A stretch of 64,000 nucleotides of DNA from contig NZ_MARB01000022.1 of the NCBI RefSeq assembly GCF_001715975.1, positions 1-64,000 on the forward strand. The letters are read 5' to 3'. The notes below the pieces were generated by a model that made no database searches, was not told the DNA's origin, and worked only from the letters and a program-made list of their open reading frames with translations. Each line of letters begins with the position of its first letter. Within the stretch, counting starts at the first letter, position 1. Shown here one piece after another: positions 19,620 through 27,650 of the stretch. Both the position numbers and the translations under genes were made by a program. This DNA is from Candidatus Thiodiazotropha endolucinida (GTDB taxonomy: Bacteria > Pseudomonadota > Gammaproteobacteria > Chromatiales > Chromatiaceae).

Positions 19620-20789
19620 TTATCCGCTGGTCAATACTCTGATAATTGAGACAACTCTATCCACCCTCTCATCATCCATTTCCGGTCCTGCCGGTAGCAC
19701 GATTACCCGTTCTGAAACTCGTTCACTATTGAGAAGAAAGCTGCCGGCGTTCGGATAGAGATCCGAATAGGGTTTTTTTCGATGACAACAGGGCCAGAAG
19801 TAGCGTCTTGCCAATACGTTTTCAGCCTGAAGCGCATCGACTATCTGATCACGTGTTACTGGCGAGTTATCCGTCACTTCAACAACTACATATTGATAAT
19901 TGTTGGACTCCTCTTCGTCATAGGCAAGCAGGTCTACTGTTGCAACATCGGCAAGTGCTTCGCTATAGGCCTGATATACACCGCGGTTATGATCGATGAC
20001 CTTGTCTATGGATTGGATATTGGTCAATCCCATAGCCGCCGCTATTTCCGTCATTTTACCGTTGGTGCCAGGGTGAATGACATTGTCGACACCTGAAAAA
20101 CCGAAATTACGCATCAGCCTCATGGTCTCGGCCAGCTCATCGTCATTGGTAAGAACGGCTCCGCCTTCAAAGGTATGGAAAAATTTCGTGGCGTGAAAAC
20201 TCAATACCTCACAACTGCCGAAATTACCGACTTTTGTCCCGGCACGGGTACACCCGAATGCATGTGCGGCATCGAACATCAACTTCAATTGATACTCATC
20301 TGCGATTGACTGCAGTGCCTCCACGGCGGCAATCCTTCCCCAGAGATGCACACCGATAATGCCGGTGGTGCGCGGGGTGATCATGCGCCGGACCGCAGCA
20401 GGATCGAGATTGTGTGTATGCGGATCGATATCGGCAAATATCGGTGTGATCGCCTGCCAATGGAGCGCATGGGCCGTGGCGATAAAGGTGTATGAGGGAA
20501 CAATCACCTCTCCCTTCAACTGCAATGCACGGATTGCAATCTCCAGGGCGACCGTGCCGCTGCACATTGCCACACAATGGGACACATCGTGATAATCGGC
20601 GATACGCCCTTCAAGCTCTCGAACCACGGGGCCGTTATTCGTCAGCCATTGACGGTCGAGTATCTCATTCGTGAAGCGTAAAAACAGTTCCCGATCGCCG
20701 ATAGATGGACGGCCTACGTGGAGGGGTTCAGTAAATGCCGGCTCGGCACCATTGATGGCCAAATCGTGGGTGGTGTTTAACTGTTTCAT
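19620..20789 (-). CDS. DegT/DnrJ/EryC1/StrS PLP aminotransferase
   Basis: 389 residues. The PLP Lys is K202 in SFHATKFFHTFEGG, with D173 of MFDAAHAFG as pyridine-nitrogen partner and EVIVPSYTFIATAHAL at about 93-108. These enzymes aminate keto-sugars bound to dTDP, UDP or GDP. With the NeuD-type acyltransferase on the same strand it could make an N-acylated amino-sugar. It converges on the sulfotransferase gene with 45 bp between stop codons; a weak CCCGG/CCGGG hairpin lies there. Confidence 0.9.
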   Translation of the reverse strand: MKQLNTTHDLAINGAEPAFTEPLHVGRPSIGDRELFLRFTNEILDRQWLTNNGPVVRELEGRIADYHDVSHCVAMCSGTVALEIAIRALQLKGEVIVPSYTFIATAHALHWQAITPIFADIDPHTHNLDPAAVRRMITPRTTGIIGVHLWGRIAAVEALQSIADEYQLKLMFDAAHAFGCTRAGTKVGNFGSCEVLSFHATKFFHTFEGGAVLTNDDELAETMRLMRNFGFSGVDNVIHPGTNGKMTEIAAAMGLTNIQSIDKVIDHNRGVYQAYSEALADVATVDLLAYDEEESNNYQYVVVEVTDNSPVTRDQIVDALQAENVLARRYFWPCCHRKKPYSDLYPNAGSFLLNSERVSERVIVLPAGPEMDDERVDRVVSIIRVLTSG

Positions 20790-20867
20790 TCACTGTGGAT
20801 TAACTAGGGCCTGAAAGAAAATATAATGCAACAGGGTTCCTACAATGTATAGTTAAAACCGACAGGA

Positions 20868-21422
20868 TCACTTGCCGAGCATTTCACCCAGATCGCGCAC
20901 CATGTAGCTGGCGGCGCGCAGCCAGGCCTTCTCATTGTCCCCCCTGAAATCGTAGGCCTTGCTGATTACCGTCTTTTTGCTCTCCACATCCTTGACCTCG
21001 ATATGCATGGTCAGAATAAGCATGCTCATTTTATAAATCCAGCCGATCATCACCTTGTCACCCTCAACCATTTCAGCCAGATTGTATTCGCAATGATTAC
21101 AGGTGTGTATATAGGTGCCCAAGCGGGCGGCATTGACCGCATCGTTGACTTGCTGCTGCGGGACCACATCGAATATACCCTCATTTTCGATTGTCTCGCC
21201 GATAAAACCGGTAATTTTTTCCAGCATCTTCCGGTGACGGGTATCATCCCCGGGAACCGGGGTATTGTCGACGATCTCGAAAGGCAGCACGACGAGTCTT
21301 TCACGCTGCGCCGCTTTGCTTGCGGCAGGCGAAAGAATACAAGCGATCATAGCCATGAAAGCCGCCAGTTGAATAATTTTCGGGCGCTCAATGCTGCCGG
21401 GATAATACTTTAATATATTCAT
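20868..21422 (-). CDS. secreted DUF3280/DUF2380-like protein of the C1 cluster
   Basis: 184 residues from the ATG at 21422 (AGAGG seven bases upstream). An N-terminal hydrophobic segment ending ASKAA reads as a signal peptide. The mature part begins RLVVLPFEIVDNTPVPGDD, has a Cys-x-x-Cys pair (HTCNHCEYNL) and the core MVEGDKVMIGWIYKMSMLILTMHIEVKDV. It resembles the DUF3280/DUF2380 family, which from memory occurs near methanol and PQQ gene clusters; its role is unknown. It is the last gene of the operon that starts at 25580 and overlaps its upstream neighbour by 35 bp. Confidence 0.65.
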   Translation of the reverse strand: MNILKYYPGSIERPKIIQLAAFMAMIACILSPAASKAAQRERLVVLPFEIVDNTPVPGDDTRHRKMLEKITGFIGETIENEGIFDVVPQQQVNDAVNAARLGTYIHTCNHCEYNLAEMVEGDKVMIGWIYKMSMLILTMHIEVKDVESKKTVISKAYDFRGDNEKAWLRAASYMVRDLGEMLGK

Positions 21423-22359
21423 CGGTTGCCTCTCTGTTGGTGCCAATCACGATACGAAGATGGCCAACGCTTGAAACCTCCAACTGGCCCCGAATCGCCA
21501 CCTGTTCCCCCTGCATGGCCTGGCCCACATAGGTGGCGGTATAGCTGACAGCCTCCTTAATGGCGGGATGATCCAATAGGTAACGGGCGGGATATTCGAA
21601 GCTGTGACAGTCATCGACAACGCGTGCCTTCAGGTTGTGCGTGCCCTGCTTTCTGTAGCAGAGCAGGTCCTGCCACGGGTTGGGATTCAGCTGTGTAATA
21701 TCGAATTTTGTTCCTTCAATTGCCGCCTTATTGTATTTTCTCTGTTCATGCCAGAGATATTCATCAAATGTGAGCGAACAGCCGCGCCGGTTATAGGCCT
21801 CTCGCCACAGGCTGCTATCCAGCGGCTGTAACTGTCGTTTTGCCAGAAGAGATTTTATGATCTCCCGGGCCTTACTGAACACCGTTTGCCGGTAGAAGAG
21901 CAGATCGATATCGGAAGTTCCATGTTGCGCGCCAATCAGCAGAGAGCCGGTAATACCTATCCCCTCCGGATCCAGCCCGTTTGCCTCGAACAGGTCCATC
22001 AGGCGATGCAGCTTCTCCTCGATTTCATCGTGTGGGGGCTGCAGGCGCATTGTCCGTAATCTCTGTCGCGGTTGATGATGCACACAGACCAGGTCACGGT
22101 GAACCCCATGCAGGGTGACGTCCCTTGCCTTGGAATAGTGAATATAGTGTGGATGGTGATTTTTCAGCAACTCATCGCCCTCCCGGGTCGACAGCTTTTG
22201 ATATCCACCCGGGATTCGTCGATATCTCAGGGTTGCGAGCACCCTCTCTTCATCAAGATCCCCAGCCACCACGGCGAAGACCAGCCCCTCCGCCGTCTCG
22301 ATAAAGTCCTTCGGCTGATAGCTGCTCAAGGCGTCTATCCCGCACCGCTTTTTAACCAT
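21388..22359 (-). CDS. nucleotidyltransferase-like protein of the H4MPT/methanofuran operon
   Basis: 323 residues. A minimal nucleotidyltransferase motif is visible at about 150-170: GITGSLLIGAQHGTSDIDLLFY, with the GS and DxD expected of the pol-beta fold. The flanking parts are unfamiliar: the N-terminal PKDFIETAEGLVFAVVAGD and a C-terminal domain with IRGQLEVSSVGHLRIVIGT. It overlaps mfnB by 25 bp and the downstream gene by 35 bp, so it is tightly coupled to cofactor genes. I infer a role in cofactor assembly or in transferring a nucleotide to an intermediate, without direct evidence. Confidence 0.65.
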   Translation of the reverse strand: MVKKRCGIDALSSYQPKDFIETAEGLVFAVVAGDLDEERVLATLRYRRIPGGYQKLSTREGDELLKNHHPHYIHYSKARDVTLHGVHRDLVCVHHQPRQRLRTMRLQPPHDEIEEKLHRLMDLFEANGLDPEGIGITGSLLIGAQHGTSDIDLLFYRQTVFSKAREIIKSLLAKRQLQPLDSSLWREAYNRRGCSLTFDEYLWHEQRKYNKAAIEGTKFDITQLNPNPWQDLLCYRKQGTHNLKARVVDDCHSFEYPARYLLDHPAIKEAVSYTATYVGQAMQGEQVAIRGQLEVSSVGHLRIVIGTNREATDEYIKVLSRQH

Positions 22360-23072
22360 CGACTCAACGCCGGCACCGTCCGCTCTCTCCTTGGGGCTGT
22401 TTGATCGAGGGCATCATGTATCGCACGCAGCCGGTGTGGTGCAATACCGGCGGTGCGCTCGCGCCCTTCACATAGCGCGCCACGAAAACCGAGATAGTCG
22501 GGCAATAGGGAATGCAGTTGGGGAATATCCTCCAATCGCAGGGATCCGGCGAGACCGCTTAGCATATCGAGTGCCCTGACCTCGCTCACGAACCGTTCGA
22601 GCCTGTTCGGATCCATGCAGTCCAGCAATCCTCCCCCACCCTTCTCAGCCGTGTCGAGCATGACACCGCGAAAACCGGAGGCGGCAAACTCACCCAGCCT
22701 CTCCAGCGGCGGTTCACGATCCGCGAAAAGGACAGCAACCACCTTATGTCTGTGGGTGAGTCCGGCGATGGCCTGCAGGCATCGGGTCAGGTTTTCAGCG
22801 GAGAAAAAACCGACCTTGACATAGTCAACACCGCATTCGGCGGTTCGGCCGATTGCCTGAGTGAGTTGTTGCGGGTCGGCGGGCAGATCGCCGACAGTGG
22901 CACTGACCGGGCATCGGCCACCACACCTGGTCGCCAGGTTGCGAATCGACTCGATCGGGAGGGCACCCAATGCGCCGGTGTGGGGATTCTTCAGATCGAT
23001 GATGTCCACACCAGCTTCGATGGCTGATTCAAGTTCCCGCCAGTCGATCACACTGGCCAACATGCGCGTCAT
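22335..23072 (-). CDS. mfnB: (5-formylfuran-3-yl)methyl phosphate synthase
   Basis: MfnB condenses two molecules of glyceraldehyde-3-phosphate into the furan core of methanofuran. The 245-residue product is a TIM-barrel protein of the former DUF556 family: MLASVIDWRELESAIEAGVDIIDLKNP, GALGALPIESI, CPVSATVGDLP, VDYVKVGFF and FRGVMLDTAEKGG, whose Lys and Asp residues match the family's catalytic blocks. The start at 23072 overlaps the upstream stop (ATGA). The gene indicates that this bacterium makes its own methanofuran-type cofactor for the Fhc complex encoded 20 kb away. Confidence 0.92.
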   Translation of the reverse strand: MTRMLASVIDWRELESAIEAGVDIIDLKNPHTGALGALPIESIRNLATRCGGRCPVSATVGDLPADPQQLTQAIGRTAECGVDYVKVGFFSAENLTRCLQAIAGLTHRHKVVAVLFADREPPLERLGEFAASGFRGVMLDTAEKGGGGLLDCMDPNRLERFVSEVRALDMLSGLAGSLRLEDIPQLHSLLPDYLGFRGALCEGRERTAGIAPHRLRAIHDALDQTAPRRERTVPALSRWLKSGAG

Positions 23073-23638
23073 AACGCATCCTCCATTTGCTGCCGGAACT
23101 CGTCCACGCGTGCCATCAACCACGTCCAGGCCATCTGCTCCCGTTCACCCGCGGTCTTTTCAATGGCGATGCTGAGATAGGCGAGTTCGGCCTCTATCTT
23201 CTCCCACGGCAACCGTCCGAGGCGGCTGACCAGAATCGCCAGTTCCAGTACGGCCGCCTGGGCCCGATTGAATCCCCGAAACGGTCGGTGGCTGGTTTCG
23301 TGGAGCGGTTTGCAGATCAAGCGCGGACGGATCTTATCCTCCTCCACCCGCAACAGAGCAACCTCGCAGTGAGCCAGGGCATCGGCCAGTCGAGGCGCGG
23401 CCACCTTGTCCGCCTCAACCAGGGGCCAATCGTAGCGTCCCGTGAGGCAGCCGGCGAAGACTCTGACATCATCGCAATAATTGATGACAGCGCACTCCCC
23501 GGTGAGGATATTGTCGAGTGTTCGCGAGGGACGGAAGGGGGCGATCACGACCTCACCTTCCCGCCAGACAATACCCATGGGCGCAATCTGATTTTCACCT
23601 TCCCGGTTGCGACTGGTGATGATAACTTCGTTGATCAT
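23069..23638 (-). CDS. DUF447 family flavin-reductase-fold protein
   Basis: 189 residues: INEVIITSRNREGENQIAPMGIVWREGEVVIAPFRPSRTLDNI is the typical opening of DUF447, an archaeal family also carried by H4MPT-using bacteria. The fold is of split-barrel flavin/FMN-binding type. There is no signal peptide. It sits between the DUF6513 gene (ATGA overlap) and mfnB (ATGA overlap). Its function in C1 cofactor synthesis is not known to me. Confidence 0.85.
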   Translation of the reverse strand: MINEVIITSRNREGENQIAPMGIVWREGEVVIAPFRPSRTLDNILTGECAVINYCDDVRVFAGCLTGRYDWPLVEADKVAAPRLADALAHCEVALLRVEEDKIRPRLICKPLHETSHRPFRGFNRAQAAVLELAILVSRLGRLPWEKIEAELAYLSIAIEKTAGEREQMAWTWLMARVDEFRQQMEDAL

Positions 23639-25041
23639 GAGGTCTTCCTGACCCGGCTGGTTTTTTTCATGGTCGTACCCGGTTCCTGCTGGCGATTCAT
23701 ATCCTGCTCGACCTCCGCCAGGGCCGAACCCCAGCCTAGCGGTTGATCCTGCACATAACGCTTGCCGAGTTGATGGGCGATCTGCGCCCGAGCCAGCTCG
23801 ACGCCCAGATAGAACGCATGCCCGCCATCTTCTTCGACCCCCAGCTGAGGATAGAAATCGAAAGGATCATCGTGGGTGACCAGGCCATCCCTGTTGTAGA
23901 GATGGATGCCTTCGTTGCTGACCTGAATGCGGAAGTTAGGATCGCGGATGTCAGCGGCCAGCTCACTAATCTGGGTGAAAGTATAGGGGTAAGGTTTTGT
24001 TTCGTGCAGACCTGTCAGGCGGTTGTCGACCTGTTTCGGCAGGCTGTTCTGCTGGCGTGCCCAGTACATGATACGTCGCGCCGCATCCGCTTCCCGCACC
24101 GCGCTGCGGCAGTGAGGGCTGACCTGCGTGGTAAGGATGTTGGTGATATGAAGCTCCGAGATGATACCCATCATCACTGCATTGATGCCGGTGGTATCGG
24201 CTTCGGTCAACTCTGTGATATTACCCACTCCCATCATCATCTCCGCGTCCGGATGGTCGCTTCGTAAACGTTGATAGCGGACGATGGATTCGGTGAATCC
24301 GAAGTGAATGGGATCGAGAATGGGATCGGCGATGTAACCACGCCCTTCTGCATCGAGCCGCCGCATGGCACGTTGCAGGGAGTCGAGGTCACCCGGCTTG
24401 GCCGGAATCAGCACAGGCCTGGACGCCACCTTGTCGGCTATCCATAGATTAGTTTCATGCAGACTCAGCAGGAAGTCGGCGCCCGCTTCCCCGCCGGTCA
24501 GCAGCTCTTCGCTCTGCATCGAATCGACACTGACCCGGTAGCCGGCAGCCTTGAGCGCCCGGACGCTGTCGGCAAGATGGGGAAAGGGTGTATCCGGCAG
24601 ACAGCCGAGATCGATGACATCGGCCCCATCGGCGGCATACGCCGCAGCCTGCTGCAGGATCTCCTCGATGATGAGATTGGGGGCGTCGACAATTTCCGCG
24701 AAGATTCGCACATCGTAGTTATCGAGATCGGGGGCCTTGCCTTCGTAACCGAAAAAACGGGGCAGATCCATCAACTCCTCCGGACCCCGTTCGACAGGAA
24801 TGCCGAAGTGATGGCTCAGTTCCTCCAGGTCACCCCGACAGCGACCCGGCACCAGAATCCGTTGTACATCACCGACCTCATTGAGGCGGCGTTTAATCAT
24901 ATCGGCAGTCATCAGTGCCGCCACCTTGAGGCCGAGGTTGTGCACCCGCCATTCGAATGCCTCAGAGGCCATCTCCCGCAGTACCCGGTGGAGCTGTTTT
25001 TCAGCCAGGGAGCCGGTCAGAAAAAGGATCTTTTCAACCAC
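23635..25041 (-). CDS. DUF6513 / dihydropteroate-synthase-like protein
   Basis: 468 residues. The N-terminal 110 residues (KILFLTGSLAEKQLHRVLREM) form the DUF6513 domain. The centre (about 120-350) is a pterin-binding TIM barrel like dihydropteroate synthase: GADVIDLGCLPDTPF, YRVSVDSMQSEELLTGGEAGADFLLSL and EMMMGVGNITELTEAD. The C-terminal part (about 370-440) is specific to this family. Homologues in methanogens and methylotrophs are linked to methanopterin synthesis. It overlaps the DUF447 gene by four bases and follows the PTPS homologue. Confidence 0.88.
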   Translation of the reverse strand: MVEKILFLTGSLAEKQLHRVLREMASEAFEWRVHNLGLKVAALMTADMIKRRLNEVGDVQRILVPGRCRGDLEELSHHFGIPVERGPEELMDLPRFFGYEGKAPDLDNYDVRIFAEIVDAPNLIIEEILQQAAAYAADGADVIDLGCLPDTPFPHLADSVRALKAAGYRVSVDSMQSEELLTGGEAGADFLLSLHETNLWIADKVASRPVLIPAKPGDLDSLQRAMRRLDAEGRGYIADPILDPIHFGFTESIVRYQRLRSDHPDAEMMMGVGNITELTEADTTGINAVMMGIISELHITNILTTQVSPHCRSAVREADAARRIMYWARQQNSLPKQVDNRLTGLHETKPYPYTFTQISELAADIRDPNFRIQVSNEGIHLYNRDGLVTHDDPFDFYPQLGVEEDGGHAFYLGVELARAQIAHQLGKRYVQDQPLGWGSALAEVEQDMNRQQEPGTTMKKTSRVRKTS

Positions 25042-25067
25042 CGCTTTGCTCCCTAGACAAGATCATC

Positions 25068-25580
25068 TCAATCACCTCCCGAGTGGATCACACGTCGGCA
25101 GATACCCCACTGATGATCCGCCTCTTCCACAGCCACCTCGAGAGTCTTCACATGGGTCAAGGCAGCGCATGCTTCGAGTTTTGGCAGCAGCGACTCCATG
25201 ATGTACCAGGCAATCATTTCAGCTGTCGTGTTCGCCACAGGCAGTATCAGGCAGTTGCCGGCCGGCAGGGAAAACACCTTGTCATAACTCGAAACCTCTA
25301 GTTGACCGCCGCTCTTCTTGATTGCGACTTCATCACTTTTGCCCGGTAAAAGAACCTTGTCATGAAGCCCTGAACAGATTTCAGCGGCAAGTCGGTTGAG
25401 TTGGACGAAATCGATCACGAATGCGTCTTCGTTATTGTCGCCATAGGCCTGGATGCGGAGATGAAAATTGTGTCCGTGAAGGTTTTCACAGCTATTGTCG
25501 AAAGTGATGAAATGGGCGGAGTTGAAATGTAACTCCCCCGGGTGAACGTTGACTGCGAATGTCTGAGCGTGATTGAGCAA
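25068..25580 (-). CDS. 6-pyruvoyl-tetrahydropterin synthase family protein
   Basis: 170 residues. The zinc site is complete: H23 in FNSAHFI and H35/H37 in LHGHNF, with C31 four residues before HGH as the usual catalytic Cys, and a Glu-Glu pair in VAVEEADHQW near the end. The family (PTPS/QueD) acts on 7,8-dihydroneopterin triphosphate. As first gene of an operon of H4MPT and methanofuran genes it is more likely a methanopterin enzyme than a queuosine one. Homologues are frequent in methylotroph H4MPT clusters. Confidence 0.85.
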   Translation of the reverse strand: MLNHAQTFAVNVHPGELHFNSAHFITFDNSCENLHGHNFHLRIQAYGDNNEDAFVIDFVQLNRLAAEICSGLHDKVLLPGKSDEVAIKKSGGQLEVSSYDKVFSLPAGNCLILPVANTTAEMIAWYIMESLLPKLEACAALTHVKTLEVAVEEADHQWGICRRVIHSGGD

Positions 25581-26156
25581 AGGTTGGCTCCATAAATATT
25601 ATTAACTCGACACTTTTATAGTGATGGCGATAAGCCTTTTTATCTGTTCGAGAAGTAACATGGGTCAAGGTAAGCGTCAACCTGACTATCAATAGCAATG
25701 CAAGATTGGATCCAACTCAATATAGCGGACCTGCATATAAGCATTCGAATTATCAGTTAATTCAGCAACAAAGCAGCGATACTTCAATAGAAAAATCGGG
25801 GAAACGGCCGATTTTGGCAATTATAGTGAATTATAGCCACACTCAGTCGCGGCACGATCGAACTGGAATCGTCTCTACGGTAAGGGTCGTTATGGCAAGT
25901 GGACGCGGAAACCGGGGATAGGGTTTAAGCGATGTATGACGGGAATGGCACAGATTGTGTCTCAAATATGCAAAGCCTGCGATCACTGAAACCAATGGCA
26001 ATCTGAGATCTGCATGGTTGTCTTTATTGATGAAAGCATGGCAGTTCCCCTCCCTGCTCATTCAGATGGGAATACAAGGTGGCGCTTTGCCATACCCTAC
26101 GAAGTCGATTTGAGAGAGACTGTCATGCCGAGCGAAATAGAAGCGCCAGCAGAACT
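25581..26156. other. intergenic, no gene seen
   Basis: 575 bp upstream of the PTPS-led operon and downstream of the HExxH gene. Short open frames here have no domain or ribosome-binding site. It should contain the operon promoter; the only candidate I see is the weak sigma-54-like site at 25699-25714. Confidence 0.45.
25699..25714 (-). promoter_or_regulatory. possible sigma-54 promoter, weak
   Basis: The minus strand reads TGGATCCAATCTTGCA: correct GG/GC spacing, TGG and TTGCA conserved, CA of TGGCAC replaced. It lies 119 bp upstream of the PTPS-led operon. Confidence 0.3.
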
Positions 26157-26579
26157 CTAGCCCTCCTGTTGCTCGTCAGGTTCCTCGCAGCGTAGCATCG
26201 GCACTACGGATCCAACAGGATAGTAGGTGCCGTATTCGACCAGAAACTGACTCTGAATATTGTAGGCTTCACGTTCTGCGGCGATGCTTTGTTCACAATT
26301 TTCAAGTACTGCACCCTGCCTGCCCTGAAGCCAGTGAACGATTTCATGCAGAGCAACAGATGTATGGAAGATATTGTTTTCCAGATCCATGCGATCATCG
26401 AGATAGACCACATCCCCGTCACCGGGATACCAGCCCAGCACCTTGCAGGAACGTCCGTTACAGGCTTGTTCTTCCAACCAACTATGGGACACCATCCGCA
26501 TTTCGGGACACTCATTGTCGACGCGATGGTAATCAGAAAGGGTAAACACCCAGGACAGCAGTACAGCACATAATTCCAT
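26157..26579 (-). CDS. small HExxH metalloprotease-like protein (DUF6647-like)
   Basis: 140 residues. A hydrophobic start (MELCAVLLSWVFTLS) suggests export. ALHEIVHWLQGRQG carries HEIVH, the zinc-metalloprotease motif, with E in CEQSIAAEREAYNIQSQFL as possible third-ligand helix. Cys pairs (ECPEMR, CNGRSC, CEQS, RCEEP) could form disulfides in the periplasm. It resembles the short DUF6647 proteins of gammaproteobacteria, whose substrate is unknown. It stands alone between two long spacers. Confidence 0.65.
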   Translation of the reverse strand: MELCAVLLSWVFTLSDYHRVDNECPEMRMVSHSWLEEQACNGRSCKVLGWYPGDGDVVYLDDRMDLENNIFHTSVALHEIVHWLQGRQGAVLENCEQSIAAEREAYNIQSQFLVEYGTYYPVGSVVPMLRCEEPDEQQEG

Positions 26580-27041
26580 AACAACCCCCAGTCAATAAAC
26601 TATGGGACGACCCTATTGAGAGGAGGATTCCGTGCCACATCTGCCAGGCCATCAGTAGACTGATGTAATCTATAGCGGTAGATAGGTAGAGTACTTTAGA
26701 AAAAGCTTATGTACATATCTCATGAGTGATAGAAACATCAGATCTTACTAATATTCTGCATAACACATGCCAGCACTGATTTGACATATGTTAATATCAT
26801 TTATATTCAATTGCTTATAATACTTCCCAAGAAATAACCTGACCTCAAGTGTTTGTTTAATTGCTTGTATTAGTCAATAAATTGTCAGATTTTGCCCATA
26901 CGGGATGTGTTCATGCATCCAAATGGTGCGGGAACCGCAACTTATGGCCTGTTAACAGGCCCTAGTTCGAATGATCTGACTTTGCTCCGGATAGAGACCT
27001 AAGTGTGGAGATAGGGATCAAACTAAAAGGTGGTATTACGC
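26580..27041. other. intergenic with palindromic repeat end
   Basis: No gene seen. The only structured element is the dispersed repeat copy at 26946-26965, which contains the perfect 16-bp palindrome GGCCTGTTAACAGGCC. Confidence 0.5.
26946..26965. repeat. dispersed GTTAAC element, palindromic copy
   Basis: GGCCTGTTAACAGGCCCTAG. Here the GGCCTGTT end is mirrored, giving a 16-bp perfect palindrome, as if two element ends had fused or the interior had been lost. Confidence 0.7.
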
Positions 27042-27650
27042 TTACGCAGTCGCTATTTTGACGGCGACATCTCCGTTACCATGACGCAACTCCCCGAAAC
27101 GAGCGTAATCCGGCCCGGACAATACCCAGGCATGGAGAGCCCCCTGTCGTAGAAATGTATCAAATTGAGCATCGACGATGCCGGCTTCCGTTAGCTTCTC
27201 AAGCGGCAGGCTGGCCTCTTCGCGGGTTACCGACTTCACCAGCAGCAGGTTGTCGATATCAAGTGCTCGACAAAGCCATGCGGAGAGTGAATCGGAGGTC
27301 ACTTCCCAGCCGTGTTTGATTTCGGGATCGGCCATCACCATGGTGGTCGGCATCCAGACAGGTGTCTCGCCTCGCCGGAGCGCCTCTTCTATCTGGGATT
27401 GGTCTGCTGCGGCAGCCAGTCCCGCCTGCAGGCCGCAAAGCATTCGACCGAACTGCTCCATGGCAAGCAGTGCCATCAGGTGCGCGGATGAGTCATCGAT
27501 TTGCCAAAGGCGTTGTGCCAGCCTGACCTGATCCGCGAAAGGTCCACCCCCGGGGACGATGACCAGCGATCCGGCTTTTGCCAAGACAGCCAGCCAATCT
27601 CTCAGATCGGCTGAATTGAACAGGCTACCCCCCAGCTTGACTACCCACAT
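27042..27650 (-). CDS. amino acid kinase-family protein, MfnE-like
   Basis: 202 residues of the aspartate/glutamate/uridylate kinase fold: MWVVKLGGSLF at the N-terminus, VIVPGGGPFADQVRLA at 34-49 and HGWEVTSDSLSAWLCRAL in the middle. MfnE of methanogens is a kinase of this fold that phosphorylates [5-(aminomethyl)furan-3-yl]methyl phosphate to the diphosphate during methanofuran synthesis. The short length and position in an operon with pabB, an MfnF-like and an MfnD-like gene support the same role. Sequence alone does not exclude another small-molecule kinase. Confidence 0.75.
   Translation of the reverse strand: MWVVKLGGSLFNSADLRDWLAVLAKAGSLVIVPGGGPFADQVRLAQRLWQIDDSSAHLMALLAMEQFGRMLCGLQAGLAAAADQSQIEEALRRGETPVWMPTTMVMADPEIKHGWEVTSDSLSAWLCRALDIDNLLLVKSVTREEASLPLEKLTEAGIVDAQFDTFLRQGALHAWVLSGPDYARFGELRHGNGDVAVKIATA

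Noticed and set aside
22072-25056. Long plus-strand frames opposite mfnB, DUF447 and DUF6513 genes
   Set aside because: Mirror frames of GC-rich genes; the minus-strand products match known families.
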